5,178 nt of DNA. Source: a bacterium. Its GTDB lineage: Bacteria > Zhuqueibacterota > Zhuqueibacteria > Thermofontimicrobiales > Thermofontimicrobiaceae. The translations under genes and the position numbers were made by a program. Under the pieces are notes generated by a model. It did not search any database, had not been told where the DNA came from, and saw nothing but the letters and a program-made list of their open reading frames with translations. The stretch covers positions 1-5,178 of the forward strand of contig DSAU01000340.1 of the NCBI GenBank assembly GCA_011046315.1, written 5' to 3'. Shown here one piece after another: positions 1-5,117 of the stretch (positions are counted from its first letter, which is position 1; the number at the start of each line of letters is the position of its first letter).

Positions 1-657
1 CACCCGGCCCGCCAGTCGCTCGATGTTCTCTTCCTGCAACCGTTTGATCACCTGATTCAAGGTTAAATCGTACGCCGTGAATCGTTCCGCATCCAGATGG
101 ACGCGGATTTCCCGAGCCAGTCCGCCAACGATCTCGGTGCCGGAGACGCCTTTCACCGCCAGAAATTGATCCTGTAGTACATTCTCAACCCAGGTACGTA
201 ATTTCACTAAATCGCGGCCGTCGGACATGATGATCAGTTGCACCACAGGCAATTGCGATGGGTCGGCTTTAAACATGATGGGCGGATCAACATCCGGCGG
301 CAGTTTTCGACCCGCCAATCCCATCTTTGCCACCACATCCTGATACGCCACATCCACATCGGTGCCGTATTCAAAATTCACCAGCAAGGTGTACAGTCCC
401 TCGATGGACGACGATTCCAGATAATCCAGGTCATCCACGGTACTCATCACCCGCTCGATGGGATCGGCGATATTGTCATTAATTTCTTCCGGGGTGGCGC
501 CGCGCCAATAGACATACACCTTTATCATGGGGTAGGTGATTTCGGGCAGAAAATCGGTCGGCAGTCGAAAATAGCCGTAGATGCCGAGCACCACCACCGT
601 TGCCATTAAAACCAGCGTGGCTACCGGGCGACGAATAGATATCGATGTCAGTCTCAT
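1..657 (-). CDS. RND efflux pump permease, AcrB/HAE-1-like, N-terminal part (cut by window edge)
   Basis: Inner-membrane, proton-driven pump subunit of a tripartite RND exporter. Translating the minus strand from the ATG at 657-655 gives 219 codons with no stop, continuing past base 1; the family is usually about 1,000-1,050 residues, so roughly a fifth is seen. A short cytoplasmic start (residues 1-10, ending IRRP) is followed by transmembrane helix 1 (about 12-30), then the family signature LPTDFLPEI (32-40) and WRGATPEEI (51-59), the usual PGASPEEV motif of the porter domain. The DPIE (65-68), S-S-S-I-E-G (82-87) and F95 region and LPPDVDPP (119-126) also match the porter subdomains. The GGAG ribosome binding site five bases upstream supports the start. 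The adaptor and channel genes lie upstream on the same strand, now separated from it by the GxxExxY cassette. Substrate cannot be told; the sequence resembles the hydrophobe/amphiphile branch more than the metal branch. Confidence 0.96.
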   Translation of the reverse strand, partial: MRLTSISIRRPVATLVLMATVVVLGIYGYFRLPTDFLPEITYPMIKVYVYWRGATPEEINDNIADPIERVMSTVDDLDYLESSSIEGLYTLLVNFEYGTDVDVAYQDVVAKMGLAGRKLPPDVDPPIMFKADPSQLPVVQLIIMSDGRDLVKLRTWVENVLQDQFLAVKGVSGTEIVGGLAREIRVHLDAERFTAYDLTLNQVIKRLQEENIERLAGRV

Positions 658-662
658 ATATA

Positions 663-666
663 CTCC
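663..666 (-). promoter_or_regulatory. Ribosome binding site of the pump gene
   Basis: GGAG on the minus strand, five bases before the ATG at 657-655. It lies in the 21-bp strip between hairpin repeat copy 1 and the pump start, so the repeat did not disrupt translation initiation of the pump. Confidence 0.75.
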
Positions 667-678
667 AGTTTTTCTATA

Positions 679-736
679 GCCACGGAGACACAGAGAGCAC
701 AGAGATTTTTCTCTGTGTCCTCCGTGCCTCTGTGGC
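679..736. repeat. CACAGAG hairpin repeat, copy 1 (short-loop variant)
   Basis: Imperfect palindrome with 26-nt arms (679-704 and 711-736) and a 6-nt loop (ATTTTT). Twenty-one of 26 arm positions are complementary. It is the most diverged copy and lacks ten bases of the 16-nt loop seen in the other three. The A/G difference at arm position 10 places it in the same orientation as the other copies. It lies 6 bp beyond the GxxExxY stop codon and 21 bp before the pump start, so it will be transcribed as a hairpin if the efflux genes share one mRNA. No U-run follows it on the minus strand, so it is not an obvious intrinsic terminator. Confidence 0.93.
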
Positions 737-742
737 AATAAA

Positions 743-1111
743 TCAAAGAATGAATCTCTTTACACCATCTTTCAGTAATCGTGAATTAAAATTGATCAGT
801 AGGCATAATTTATAATTTCCCAATTTCATGTAACTCAACACCTGCGCTTCAAAAACCGGATCGTGCCGTTCCACGCTTTTTATTTCAACAACGACGGCAT
901 TTTCGACGACAAGATCAATTCTGAATTCACCGATGGAATGACCTTTGTACTTGAGTGGTAGTACTTTTTGCTGTTCAAAATTTAGGTTGGCTTCACTTAA
1001 TTCTATACATAAAGCGTTTTCATAGATTGATTCCAGCAAGCCTGGACCCAGGGTTTTATGAACCTCGATAGCACAACCGATGATTTTTTCGGTGATTTTG
1101 TTAAGTTCCAT
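743..1111 (-). CDS. GxxExxY family protein (PD-(D/E)xK nuclease-like)
   Basis: A 122-residue protein recognised as the GxxExxY family (recalled as TIGR04256, PDDEXK_3 superfamily). The name motif is GLLESIY at residues 24-30, preceded by the typical IIGCAIEVHKTLGPG (10-24). A nuclease-fold core is visible: D66, then a beta strand with E76-I-K78 (D...ExK), followed by Q90 and Y94 on the next helix, and a CLLINF strand (103-108). The family is usually about 120-135 residues, so this copy looks complete, with all key residues present. The ATG at 1111-1109 was chosen because AAGGGAG lies six bases upstream; an in-frame GTG 42 bp further up (1153) is inside a hairpin repeat and would only add repeat-derived residues. 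The gene is tightly enclosed by two hairpin repeats and splits the adaptor and pump genes, so it looks like a passenger rather than part of the exporter. The family's function is not established; nuclease activity is inferred from fold motifs only. Confidence 0.93.
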   Translation of the reverse strand: MELNKITEKIIGCAIEVHKTLGPGLLESIYENALCIELSEANLNFEQQKVLPLKYKGHSIGEFRIDLVVENAVVVEIKSVERHDPVFEAQVLSYMKLGNYKLCLLINFNSRLLKDGVKRFIL

Positions 1112-1117
1112 TGGATG

Positions 1118-1124
1118 CTCCCTT
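1118..1124 (-). promoter_or_regulatory. Ribosome binding site fixing the GxxExxY start
   Basis: AAGGGAG on the minus strand, six bases before the ATG at 1111-1109. It favours this start over the upstream in-frame GTG at 1153-1151, which lies in the stem of the repeat. Confidence 0.8.
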
Positions 1125-1131
1125 ATTTTTT

Positions 1132-1199
1132 GCCACAGAGACACAGAGGTCACAGAGATTTTTTATTCTTTTTCTCTGTGTTCTCTGTGCCTCTGTGGC
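1132..1199. repeat. CACAGAG hairpin repeat, copy 2
   Basis: A 68-bp palindrome with 26-nt arms (1132-1157, 1174-1199) and a T-rich 16-nt loop (1158-1173). Arms pair at 23 of 26 positions. Each arm is built of three CACAGAG (or CTCTGTG) units separated by one and two bases; all arm mismatches fall in these separators. It directly abuts the TAA stop codon of the adaptor gene (1202-1200) and ends 20 bp before the GxxExxY start. Flanking it are near-identical strings CTTATTTTT(T)GCC at 1122-1134 and 1199-1210. Confidence 0.96.
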
Positions 1200-2210
1200 T
1201 TATTTTTGCCCTTGAATTTTAACAGGCGTACCGTCTTTAAGTTGTTCCTGACCTTCCACTACCAATTTGTCACCAGCCGAGAGTCCCTGTATGACTTCTA
1301 ACCAACCCTCCGTTTCCATGCCTGTTTTCAGAACAACTTGCTTTGCTTTTCCTTCGTTTACGATAAAACAGACCTTTGTCTGCGGCCGATCAATAACCGC
1401 TGGTATAGGGATAGCAATGGCGTTCTCGATGGTTCGGGTCACAAAGGTGACACGCACAAACATGCCGGATTTTAAGTTCGGACAGGGATCGGCCATTCGG
1501 ATTTCGACCATGCCGTTGCGGGTCCTGGCTTCCACTTGCGGGTAGATGCGCTGTATAACCCCTTTGAATAGCCTTTCCGGGCAGGCATCGGCGTAAATTT
1601 CGGCCGTCTGCCCGTTCTTTAATTTGCGGATATCCAGCTCCGACACCGGTACATCCGCCAGGAGTTTGGCGCTGCTCTGAATCTCGAACAATTTGGCTTT
1701 GGCAGGAACCATGTCGCCCAAATCAACCCGGCGCTGTGAAACCAAACCTGCGATGGGCGACGTCACCGGAATTTCTTTGTATTGTTGCAGAGCAAATTGA
1801 TAATCCTCTTGCGCCTGTTCCAGTTCTTGTTGGAGTTGCAGATTATTGGGCGCTTTTGCCAGCTCCTCCTTTTTTGCCTGTGCCAGCAAGCGCGCCGAGT
1901 TGATTATATCTTCCCGCAGCAGCGAGCTGAGCATGGCGACCACCTGGTTGCGTTGTACTGGATCGCCCTCACGAACCAGGAGGTGGGAAATTTTTCCCTC
2001 TGCGGTCGCCAGAATATTGGCGACGTTCTCTGCCCGAAGCGTGCCGGGCAATTGCAATTTTTCCACTAATTTCCTGGGTTGAACCGGCTGAACCTTCACC
2101 AATTTGGCATCGGATTTTTTGGCTTCAGCAGCATTCTCCTGTTTCGAGCCGCAGCCGTTGTTTAGCCACACCGATACAAGCAAAATAAATACTATTAAAA
2201 TTCGTTTCAT
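1200..2210 (-). CDS. RND efflux periplasmic adaptor (membrane fusion protein), lipoprotein
   Basis: A 336-residue adaptor that links the inner-membrane pump to the TolC channel. It starts with a lipoprotein-type signal (MKR, hydrophobic 4-16) and cysteine C20 in WLNNGC, so it is probably anchored to the inner membrane by lipid. The order of domains is canonical: first lipoyl half (about 62-95, with EGKISHLLVREGDPV at 71-85), a coiled-coil hairpin (about 98-146), second lipoyl half (147-178, TSPIAGLVS at 150-158), beta barrel (about 182-256, ending LKSGMFVRV) and membrane-proximal domain (about 260-333, AIPIPAVI at 266-273). The hairpin is short, as in adaptors that meet a TolC-type channel tip to tip. 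The ATG at 2210-2208 is preferred over one 45 bp upstream because it has GAGG five to six bases before it and puts the signal peptide at the N-terminus. The cupin gene ends 34 bp upstream; the pump gene follows after the GxxExxY cassette. Confidence 0.95.
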   Translation of the reverse strand: MKRILIVFILLVSVWLNNGCGSKQENAAEAKKSDAKLVKVQPVQPRKLVEKLQLPGTLRAENVANILATAEGKISHLLVREGDPVQRNQVVAMLSSLLREDIINSARLLAQAKKEELAKAPNNLQLQQELEQAQEDYQFALQQYKEIPVTSPIAGLVSQRRVDLGDMVPAKAKLFEIQSSAKLLADVPVSELDIRKLKNGQTAEIYADACPERLFKGVIQRIYPQVEARTRNGMVEIRMADPCPNLKSGMFVRVTFVTRTIENAIAIPIPAVIDRPQTKVCFIVNEGKAKQVVLKTGMETEGWLEVIQGLSAGDKLVVEGQEQLKDGTPVKIQGQK

Positions 2211-2215
2211 TTTAA

Positions 2216-2220
2216 CCTCT
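2216..2220 (-). promoter_or_regulatory. Ribosome binding site fixing the adaptor start
   Basis: AGAGG on the minus strand, five bases before the ATG at 2210-2208, with a second purine-rich GGAGA just upstream. It decides for the start that gives an N-terminal lipoprotein signal, rather than the ATG at 2255 that overlaps the cupin gene. Confidence 0.75.
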
Positions 2221-2244
2221 TTCTCCTGATTATAAATGTTCGTT

Positions 2245-2535
2245 TTACTCATCATTTGCCTTTGTGATTTGAATCCCGATTATTTTAACGCCGGTATCTG
2301 CATTCATCGACAGGGTTGCTGGTTCGGTGATCAGGCATTGGCCGGCTTGCAATCGCGCTTGTTTTTGATTGACCGTAACCGCTGCCTCGCCTTCTATGAC
2401 GATAAACACGACGTACGATGCCATTTCGCATTCGGGCATAATGCCGTTCGGAGGCAGCTCAATAATCCGCGCCTTGAATTCCGGCGTTTTGAAAAATACG
2501 TTTTTATCCCGCTGTTCGTAGGGCTGGGCTTTCAT
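2245..2535 (-). CDS. Small cupin-domain protein without histidines
   Basis: A 96-residue single-domain beta-barrel protein, most like the cupin_2 type. Recognisable cupin core: RIIELPPNG (23-31), VVFIVIEGEAAV (42-53, the strand-turn with conserved G49), then LQAGQCLITEP (62-72) and a final strand VKIIGIQI (83-90). The metal-binding residues are absent: motif 1 has PECEM (34-38) where HxH is expected, motif 2 has PATLSM (72-77) where the last His is expected, and the protein contains no histidine. Two cysteines (C36, C67) lie near these positions. No signal peptide is seen, so it is probably cytoplasmic. It is located 65 bp after the tolC stop and 34 bp before the adaptor start, so it is probably co-transcribed with them. 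The ATG at 2535 has no ribosome binding site; the frame stays open upstream to 2571 and a longer N-terminus starting from a non-ATG codon is possible. A ligand-sensing or stabilising role is conjecture. Confidence 0.86.
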   Translation of the reverse strand: MKAQPYEQRDKNVFFKTPEFKARIIELPPNGIMPECEMASYVVFIVIEGEAAVTVNQKQARLQAGQCLITEPATLSMNADTGVKIIGIQITKANDE

Positions 2536-2600
2536 GGTATTTAAATCAAAGATCTTTATTTTTATTTTCCTTTATATGGTGATGCCTTTTTGTTGCAAAC

Positions 2601-3893
2601 TTATAAGATTCCCATCACCGCCAACAGTCGGGCGCGGGCGATGTTATTGTCCAGCATCGCCTGATTCAGTGTGAGCCGGCTGTTGAGCAGGCTCCTTTGA
2701 ATATCCAGCAGATCGGTATTGGAGCGTCGTCCGGCATGGTATTCGATCATGGCCAGCCGATAACTCTGGCGTGCTTGTTCCACCGCCTGCTGCTGAATGG
2801 CGATTTGCTGCTCTTTTTCTTTGAGCCGGGTATAACCATTCTGCACCTGTGTCGTCAGATTCTTCTTGAAATATTTACGCTGCCATTGGATCTGTTCTAG
2901 TCCGGCTTTCGCTTCATCGATTTTCGCGCCGATCACCTTGCCGTCATAGATGGGCATTTTGGCGTTCAGACCCCAAAAATAGCGCTTGTTGTTATCCAGC
3001 GAAAAGGATTCCAGCCCAAATTCATAGCCATAATACGCCTGCGCCGACACCTGAGGCAAACGAGCCGCTTGCTGAATTTTTACCTTTGCTTCTGCTTTGC
3101 GTAGGTCATACTCCAGTTGCTTCCAGATTGGATTATGCTCCAGCGCCGTCGGCACCAATGCGTCGAGGTTCTGTTCAAACGGGATTACCCGCAGGGAATC
3201 CTGTGGCAAAAAGAGTTGGGGCTCTTCCCTTCCCAGCAACAGGCTGAGTTCATAGGACACCGCCTGATAATCATCCTGAATCTTTAGCAGATTGCCGTCA
3301 TTGCTGGCAATGGCAACACCGATGCGGCCCAGCTCCAGTTGCGACATGTGCCCGGCTTCCACCAGCAGTCGAGCGTAACGCTGTTGGACCTCGAGCTGTT
3401 TTCGATTCTCCAGCAGAATCTGCTGCTGATTTTTCAGCGACTGCAACTGGAAATAGTCAAAGGTTGTCGCCAGCTTTAAATTCAATTGTTCGGAAAGAAA
3501 CGATTGTTCCAGCGATTGAACTTCTGCTGCTGCCGCTTCTTTTGTATGTTTCAATTTTCCGCCCGTATAAATCGGCTGGCTGATGGAAACAGTCGGGAAA
3601 AGGTCATGTTCGATATTGCCGAGCACGACTTTTCTAAAACCCGGCACAATGTCCAGGTAGCCGTAACTAAAGTTGGCATAAACTATTGGTAGCATTTCGC
3701 CTTCCGCTTGTTGCAGCGATGCCTGACCGGCTTTGGTGCGAGTCGCAGCTTTTTTCAACAGCTCATTGTTGGAGAGCGCCTCTTGCAGAGCATCCTGCAA
3801 AGAGATGGCAATAGTATCCATTGGTATCTGCTGGGCAGGAAGCATAAACGGTATAAATAAAGCAAATAAAAGAATGAAAATTTTTCGGTTCAT
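2601..3893 (-). CDS. TolC-family outer-membrane efflux channel
   Basis: A 430-residue outer-membrane channel, the exit duct of the exporter. The signal peptide covers about residues 1-20 (MNRK, hydrophobic 5-19, likely cut after LPA). Two outer-membrane efflux repeats follow, as expected for the family. The first starts at SLQDALQEALSNN (31-43) and includes a beta-strand segment ending QPIYTGGKL (106-114) and long helices (115-220). The second starts near LVPTALEHNP (246-255) and has the matching MPIYDGKVIG (313-322) and helices to the end. The C-terminal YHAGRRSNTDLLDIQRSLL (385-403) with a final MGIL is the usual signature, and the length is typical. The ATG at 3893-3891 has GGAAG four bases upstream and puts the signal peptide first; an in-frame GTG at 3950 is inside a repeat and would bury it. 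It is the first gene of the efflux set, preceded by 235 bp carrying two hairpin repeats. Confidence 0.96.
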   Translation of the reverse strand: MNRKIFILLFALFIPFMLPAQQIPMDTIAISLQDALQEALSNNELLKKAATRTKAGQASLQQAEGEMLPIVYANFSYGYLDIVPGFRKVVLGNIEHDLFPTVSISQPIYTGGKLKHTKEAAAAEVQSLEQSFLSEQLNLKLATTFDYFQLQSLKNQQQILLENRKQLEVQQRYARLLVEAGHMSQLELGRIGVAIASNDGNLLKIQDDYQAVSYELSLLLGREEPQLFLPQDSLRVIPFEQNLDALVPTALEHNPIWKQLEYDLRKAEAKVKIQQAARLPQVSAQAYYGYEFGLESFSLDNNKRYFWGLNAKMPIYDGKVIGAKIDEAKAGLEQIQWQRKYFKKNLTTQVQNGYTRLKEKEQQIAIQQQAVEQARQSYRLAMIEYHAGRRSNTDLLDIQRSLLNSRLTLNQAMLDNNIARARLLAVMGIL

Positions 3894-3897
3894 AACA

Positions 3898-3902
3898 CTT
3901 CC
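3898..3902 (-). promoter_or_regulatory. Ribosome binding site fixing the tolC-like gene start
   Basis: GGAAG on the minus strand, four bases before the ATG at 3893-3891. It supports this start over the in-frame GTG at 3950-3948 inside hairpin repeat copy 3. Confidence 0.65.
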
Positions 3903-3928
3903 ATTGATTGATTTGATAATAATTTTTA

Positions 3929-3996
3929 GCCACAGAGACACAGAGGTCACAGAGATTTTTTATTCTTTTTCTCTGTGTTCTCTGTGCCTCCGTGGT
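3929..3996. repeat. CACAGAG hairpin repeat, copy 3
   Basis: A 68-bp palindrome with arms 3929-3954 and 3971-3996 and a 16-nt loop. It differs from copy 2 at only two bases, both in the right arm (3991 and 3996); the left arm and loop are identical. It lies 35 bp upstream of the tolC-like start, within the leader or promoter region of the efflux genes, in tandem with copy 4. Confidence 0.95.
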
Positions 3997-4044
3997 ATAA
4001 ATGATCATTCATTAAAATTTGATAATATTTTTTTTATGTTTTTA

Positions 4045-4112
4045 GCCACAGAGACACAGAGGTCACAGAGATTTTTTATTCTTTTTCTCCCTGTTCTCTG
4101 TGCCTCTGTGGC
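4045..4112. repeat. CACAGAG hairpin repeat, copy 4
   Basis: A 68-bp palindrome with arms 4045-4070 and 4087-4112 and a 16-nt loop. It differs from copy 2 at two adjacent bases (4090-4091), which weaken the innermost CTCTGTG unit. It has the same orientation as copy 3, from which it is separated by 48 bp of AT-rich DNA. It begins 16 bp after the stop of the secreted-protein gene. As a minus-strand RNA hairpin it is followed by TAAAAACAT rather than a U-run, so it is a poor intrinsic terminator, though it could shield a 3' end. Confidence 0.95.
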
Positions 4113-4128
4113 TTATTTATACTGTCAA

Positions 4129-4917
4129 TTATAATGCAATCCCGTAAGCCTGATTAATAGCTGACATAAGATTTTTGAAAATATTTTCCGCTGCCGTTTG
4201 ATTATCATTCACAACACTAATCGCTAATTCATCCAATTGTGCCGAAAACGTTTTCACGGCCGCCTGGTAATTTTTGCAACGGGCTTCATCATCAGGTGCG
4301 GGACAGGGCGCTAAAAAGATATTGTCGCGTAACTTTAATAGATCACCCATCATGCCTTTTATTGCTGTCAGTCCGGATTTTTGTTCTTCATCGATCATCT
4401 TTTTCGCCAGCTTGCGCAAATGAAACAACCGATCCGCCGCGTAAACCAGACTATTTTCTTCATGCATTTTCACAAACAAACCACAGGTCGCACCACAAAC
4501 TTGCAGGGCTTTCTTGAATTTTCCATCAGCGAGCTGCTTTTCCATGTCCTGGATGCCCTGATGAATGGCTTCCAGGCGAGCGCTGAATTTCTCATCCGGC
4601 TGGTATTCCGCCGGCGGTTGACTCTGGAATTTTTGCTGGACGTTTTCCCACAACGCCGTGGATTGACGAATATGCTCAAGTCCTGTCGCTTGCTTTTGAG
4701 AATCTTCTTGTTTGATTAATTCCTGCACGATGGCGCAATATTTCCGCATCTCCTGCCGGCTCTGCAGCACCATGTTGTCGAAATTTTTCAGTTCTGTCGA
4801 GACTTTTAGGTTGGCCTGGCTGGTTTGTGCCAAAATTGGAGTAATACTGACGATCGCTAAAGCTAAAATCATCGTCATGAATAAAGCTGAAATTTTGAGA
4901 GAAAATGATCTTTGCAT
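4129..4917 (-). CDS. Secreted alpha-helical protein of unknown function, five cysteines
   Basis: A 262-residue protein whose family is not recognised. It has a clear signal peptide (residues 1-30: basic MQRSFSLK, hydrophobic 9-29, likely cut after ILA), so it is probably periplasmic. The mature part reads as nearly all amphipathic helix (about 36-71, 77-99, 109-131, 133-180, 181-200, 209-257), suggesting a helical bundle. Five cysteines lie in the mature chain: C61, C141 and C145 (CGATC, in VCGATCGLFVKMHEEN), C205 and C214; H152 and H166 are near the central pair. There is no CxxCH haem motif, though the VCGATC region is faintly like the haem-site region of cytochrome c'; metal binding or disulfides are alternatives. 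AGGAG six bases before the ATG at 4917-4915 supports the start. The next gene downstream, the tolC-like gene, is 235 bp away behind two hairpins, so it is probably not tightly co-transcribed with the efflux set. Confidence 0.88.
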   Translation of the reverse strand: MQRSFSLKISALFMTMILALAIVSITPILAQTSQANLKVSTELKNFDNMVLQSRQEMRKYCAIVQELIKQEDSQKQATGLEHIRQSTALWENVQQKFQSQPPAEYQPDEKFSARLEAIHQGIQDMEKQLADGKFKKALQVCGATCGLFVKMHEENSLVYAADRLFHLRKLAKKMIDEEQKSGLTAIKGMMGDLLKLRDNIFLAPCPAPDDEARCKNYQAAVKTFSAQLDELAISVVNDNQTAAENIFKNLMSAINQAYGIAL

Positions 4918-4923
4918 CTTTAT

Positions 4924-4928
4924 CTCCT
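4924..4928 (-). promoter_or_regulatory. Strong ribosome binding site of the secreted-protein gene
   Basis: AGGAG on the minus strand, six bases before the ATG at 4917-4915. It is the best Shine-Dalgarno match in the window and supports the gene being real and well translated. Confidence 0.8.
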
Positions 4929-5021
4929 GATAAGGTTGTTAAATAATGTTTGAATTAGCTTCATAATAATTTTTAAGATCACCAAATTGTATCCACTCAA
5001 TATTTTATGGTAAGAAAACTT

Positions 5022-5117
5022 GTCATTGCGATCCGCCATTTGGCGGAGAAGCAATCTCCTGTGTTATTACGGGATTGCTTCACTCCTCCGCCAACGGGCG
5101 GATTCGTTCGCAATGAC
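5022..5117. repeat. GTCATTGCGA palindromic repeat, cloverleaf-capable (MITE/REP-like)
   Basis: A 96-bp element with perfect 10-bp inverted ends, GTCATTGCGA (5022-5031) and TCGCAATGAC (5108-5117). Inside are two small hairpins, TCCGCCA-TT-TGGCGGA (5032-5047) and TCCGCC-aacg-GGCGGA (5087-5102), around a central stem GAAGCAATC/GATTGCTTC (5048-5056 with 5073-5081). These can form a four-way, cloverleaf-like fold; the same arms can alternatively pair as one long hairpin with 5-nt bulges. Repeats of this GTCATTGCGA type with a GAAGCAATC core are, from memory, widespread in bacterial genomes as nonautonomous dispersed elements. It contains no gene and lies about 105 bp upstream of the secreted-protein start. 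Confidence 0.9.

Noticed and set aside
238..609. Plus-strand open frame of 123 codons
   Set aside because: It lies opposite the RND pump gene, whose minus-strand translation matches the family at many motifs; the plus-strand peptide is His/Arg-rich and resembles no protein.
679..4112. CRISPR array
   Set aside because: Repeats are 58-68 bp palindromes at irregular, widely separated positions with genes between them; there are no regular spacers and no cas genes.
4045..4128. Intrinsic terminator for the secreted-protein gene at repeat copy 4
   Set aside because: The hairpin is strong, but on the minus strand it is followed by TAAAAACATAAAA, not a run of U; the element is a dispersed repeat also found between co-directional operon genes.
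3733..4134. Plus-strand open frame of 133 codons running through both tandem repeats
   Set aside because: Its peptide contains two copies of a HRDTEVTEIF-type string, which is simply the translated repeat, and it overlaps the tolC-like start and signal peptide. Similar repeat translations occur at 1080-1301 (plus) and 3763-4008 (minus).
4929..5021. Sigma-70 promoter for the secreted-protein gene
   Set aside because: The region is AT-rich and offers several weak matches (for example TTGAGT with a poor -10), but none has good -35 and -10 boxes at proper spacing, nor a Bacteroidota-type TAnnTTTG.
5022..5117. tRNA gene, because of the cloverleaf fold
   Set aside because: It lacks the T-loop GGTTCRA box, an anticodon arm of normal shape and a CCA-type acceptor; the perfect 10-bp inverted ends and GTCATTGCGA motif identify a dispersed repeat.
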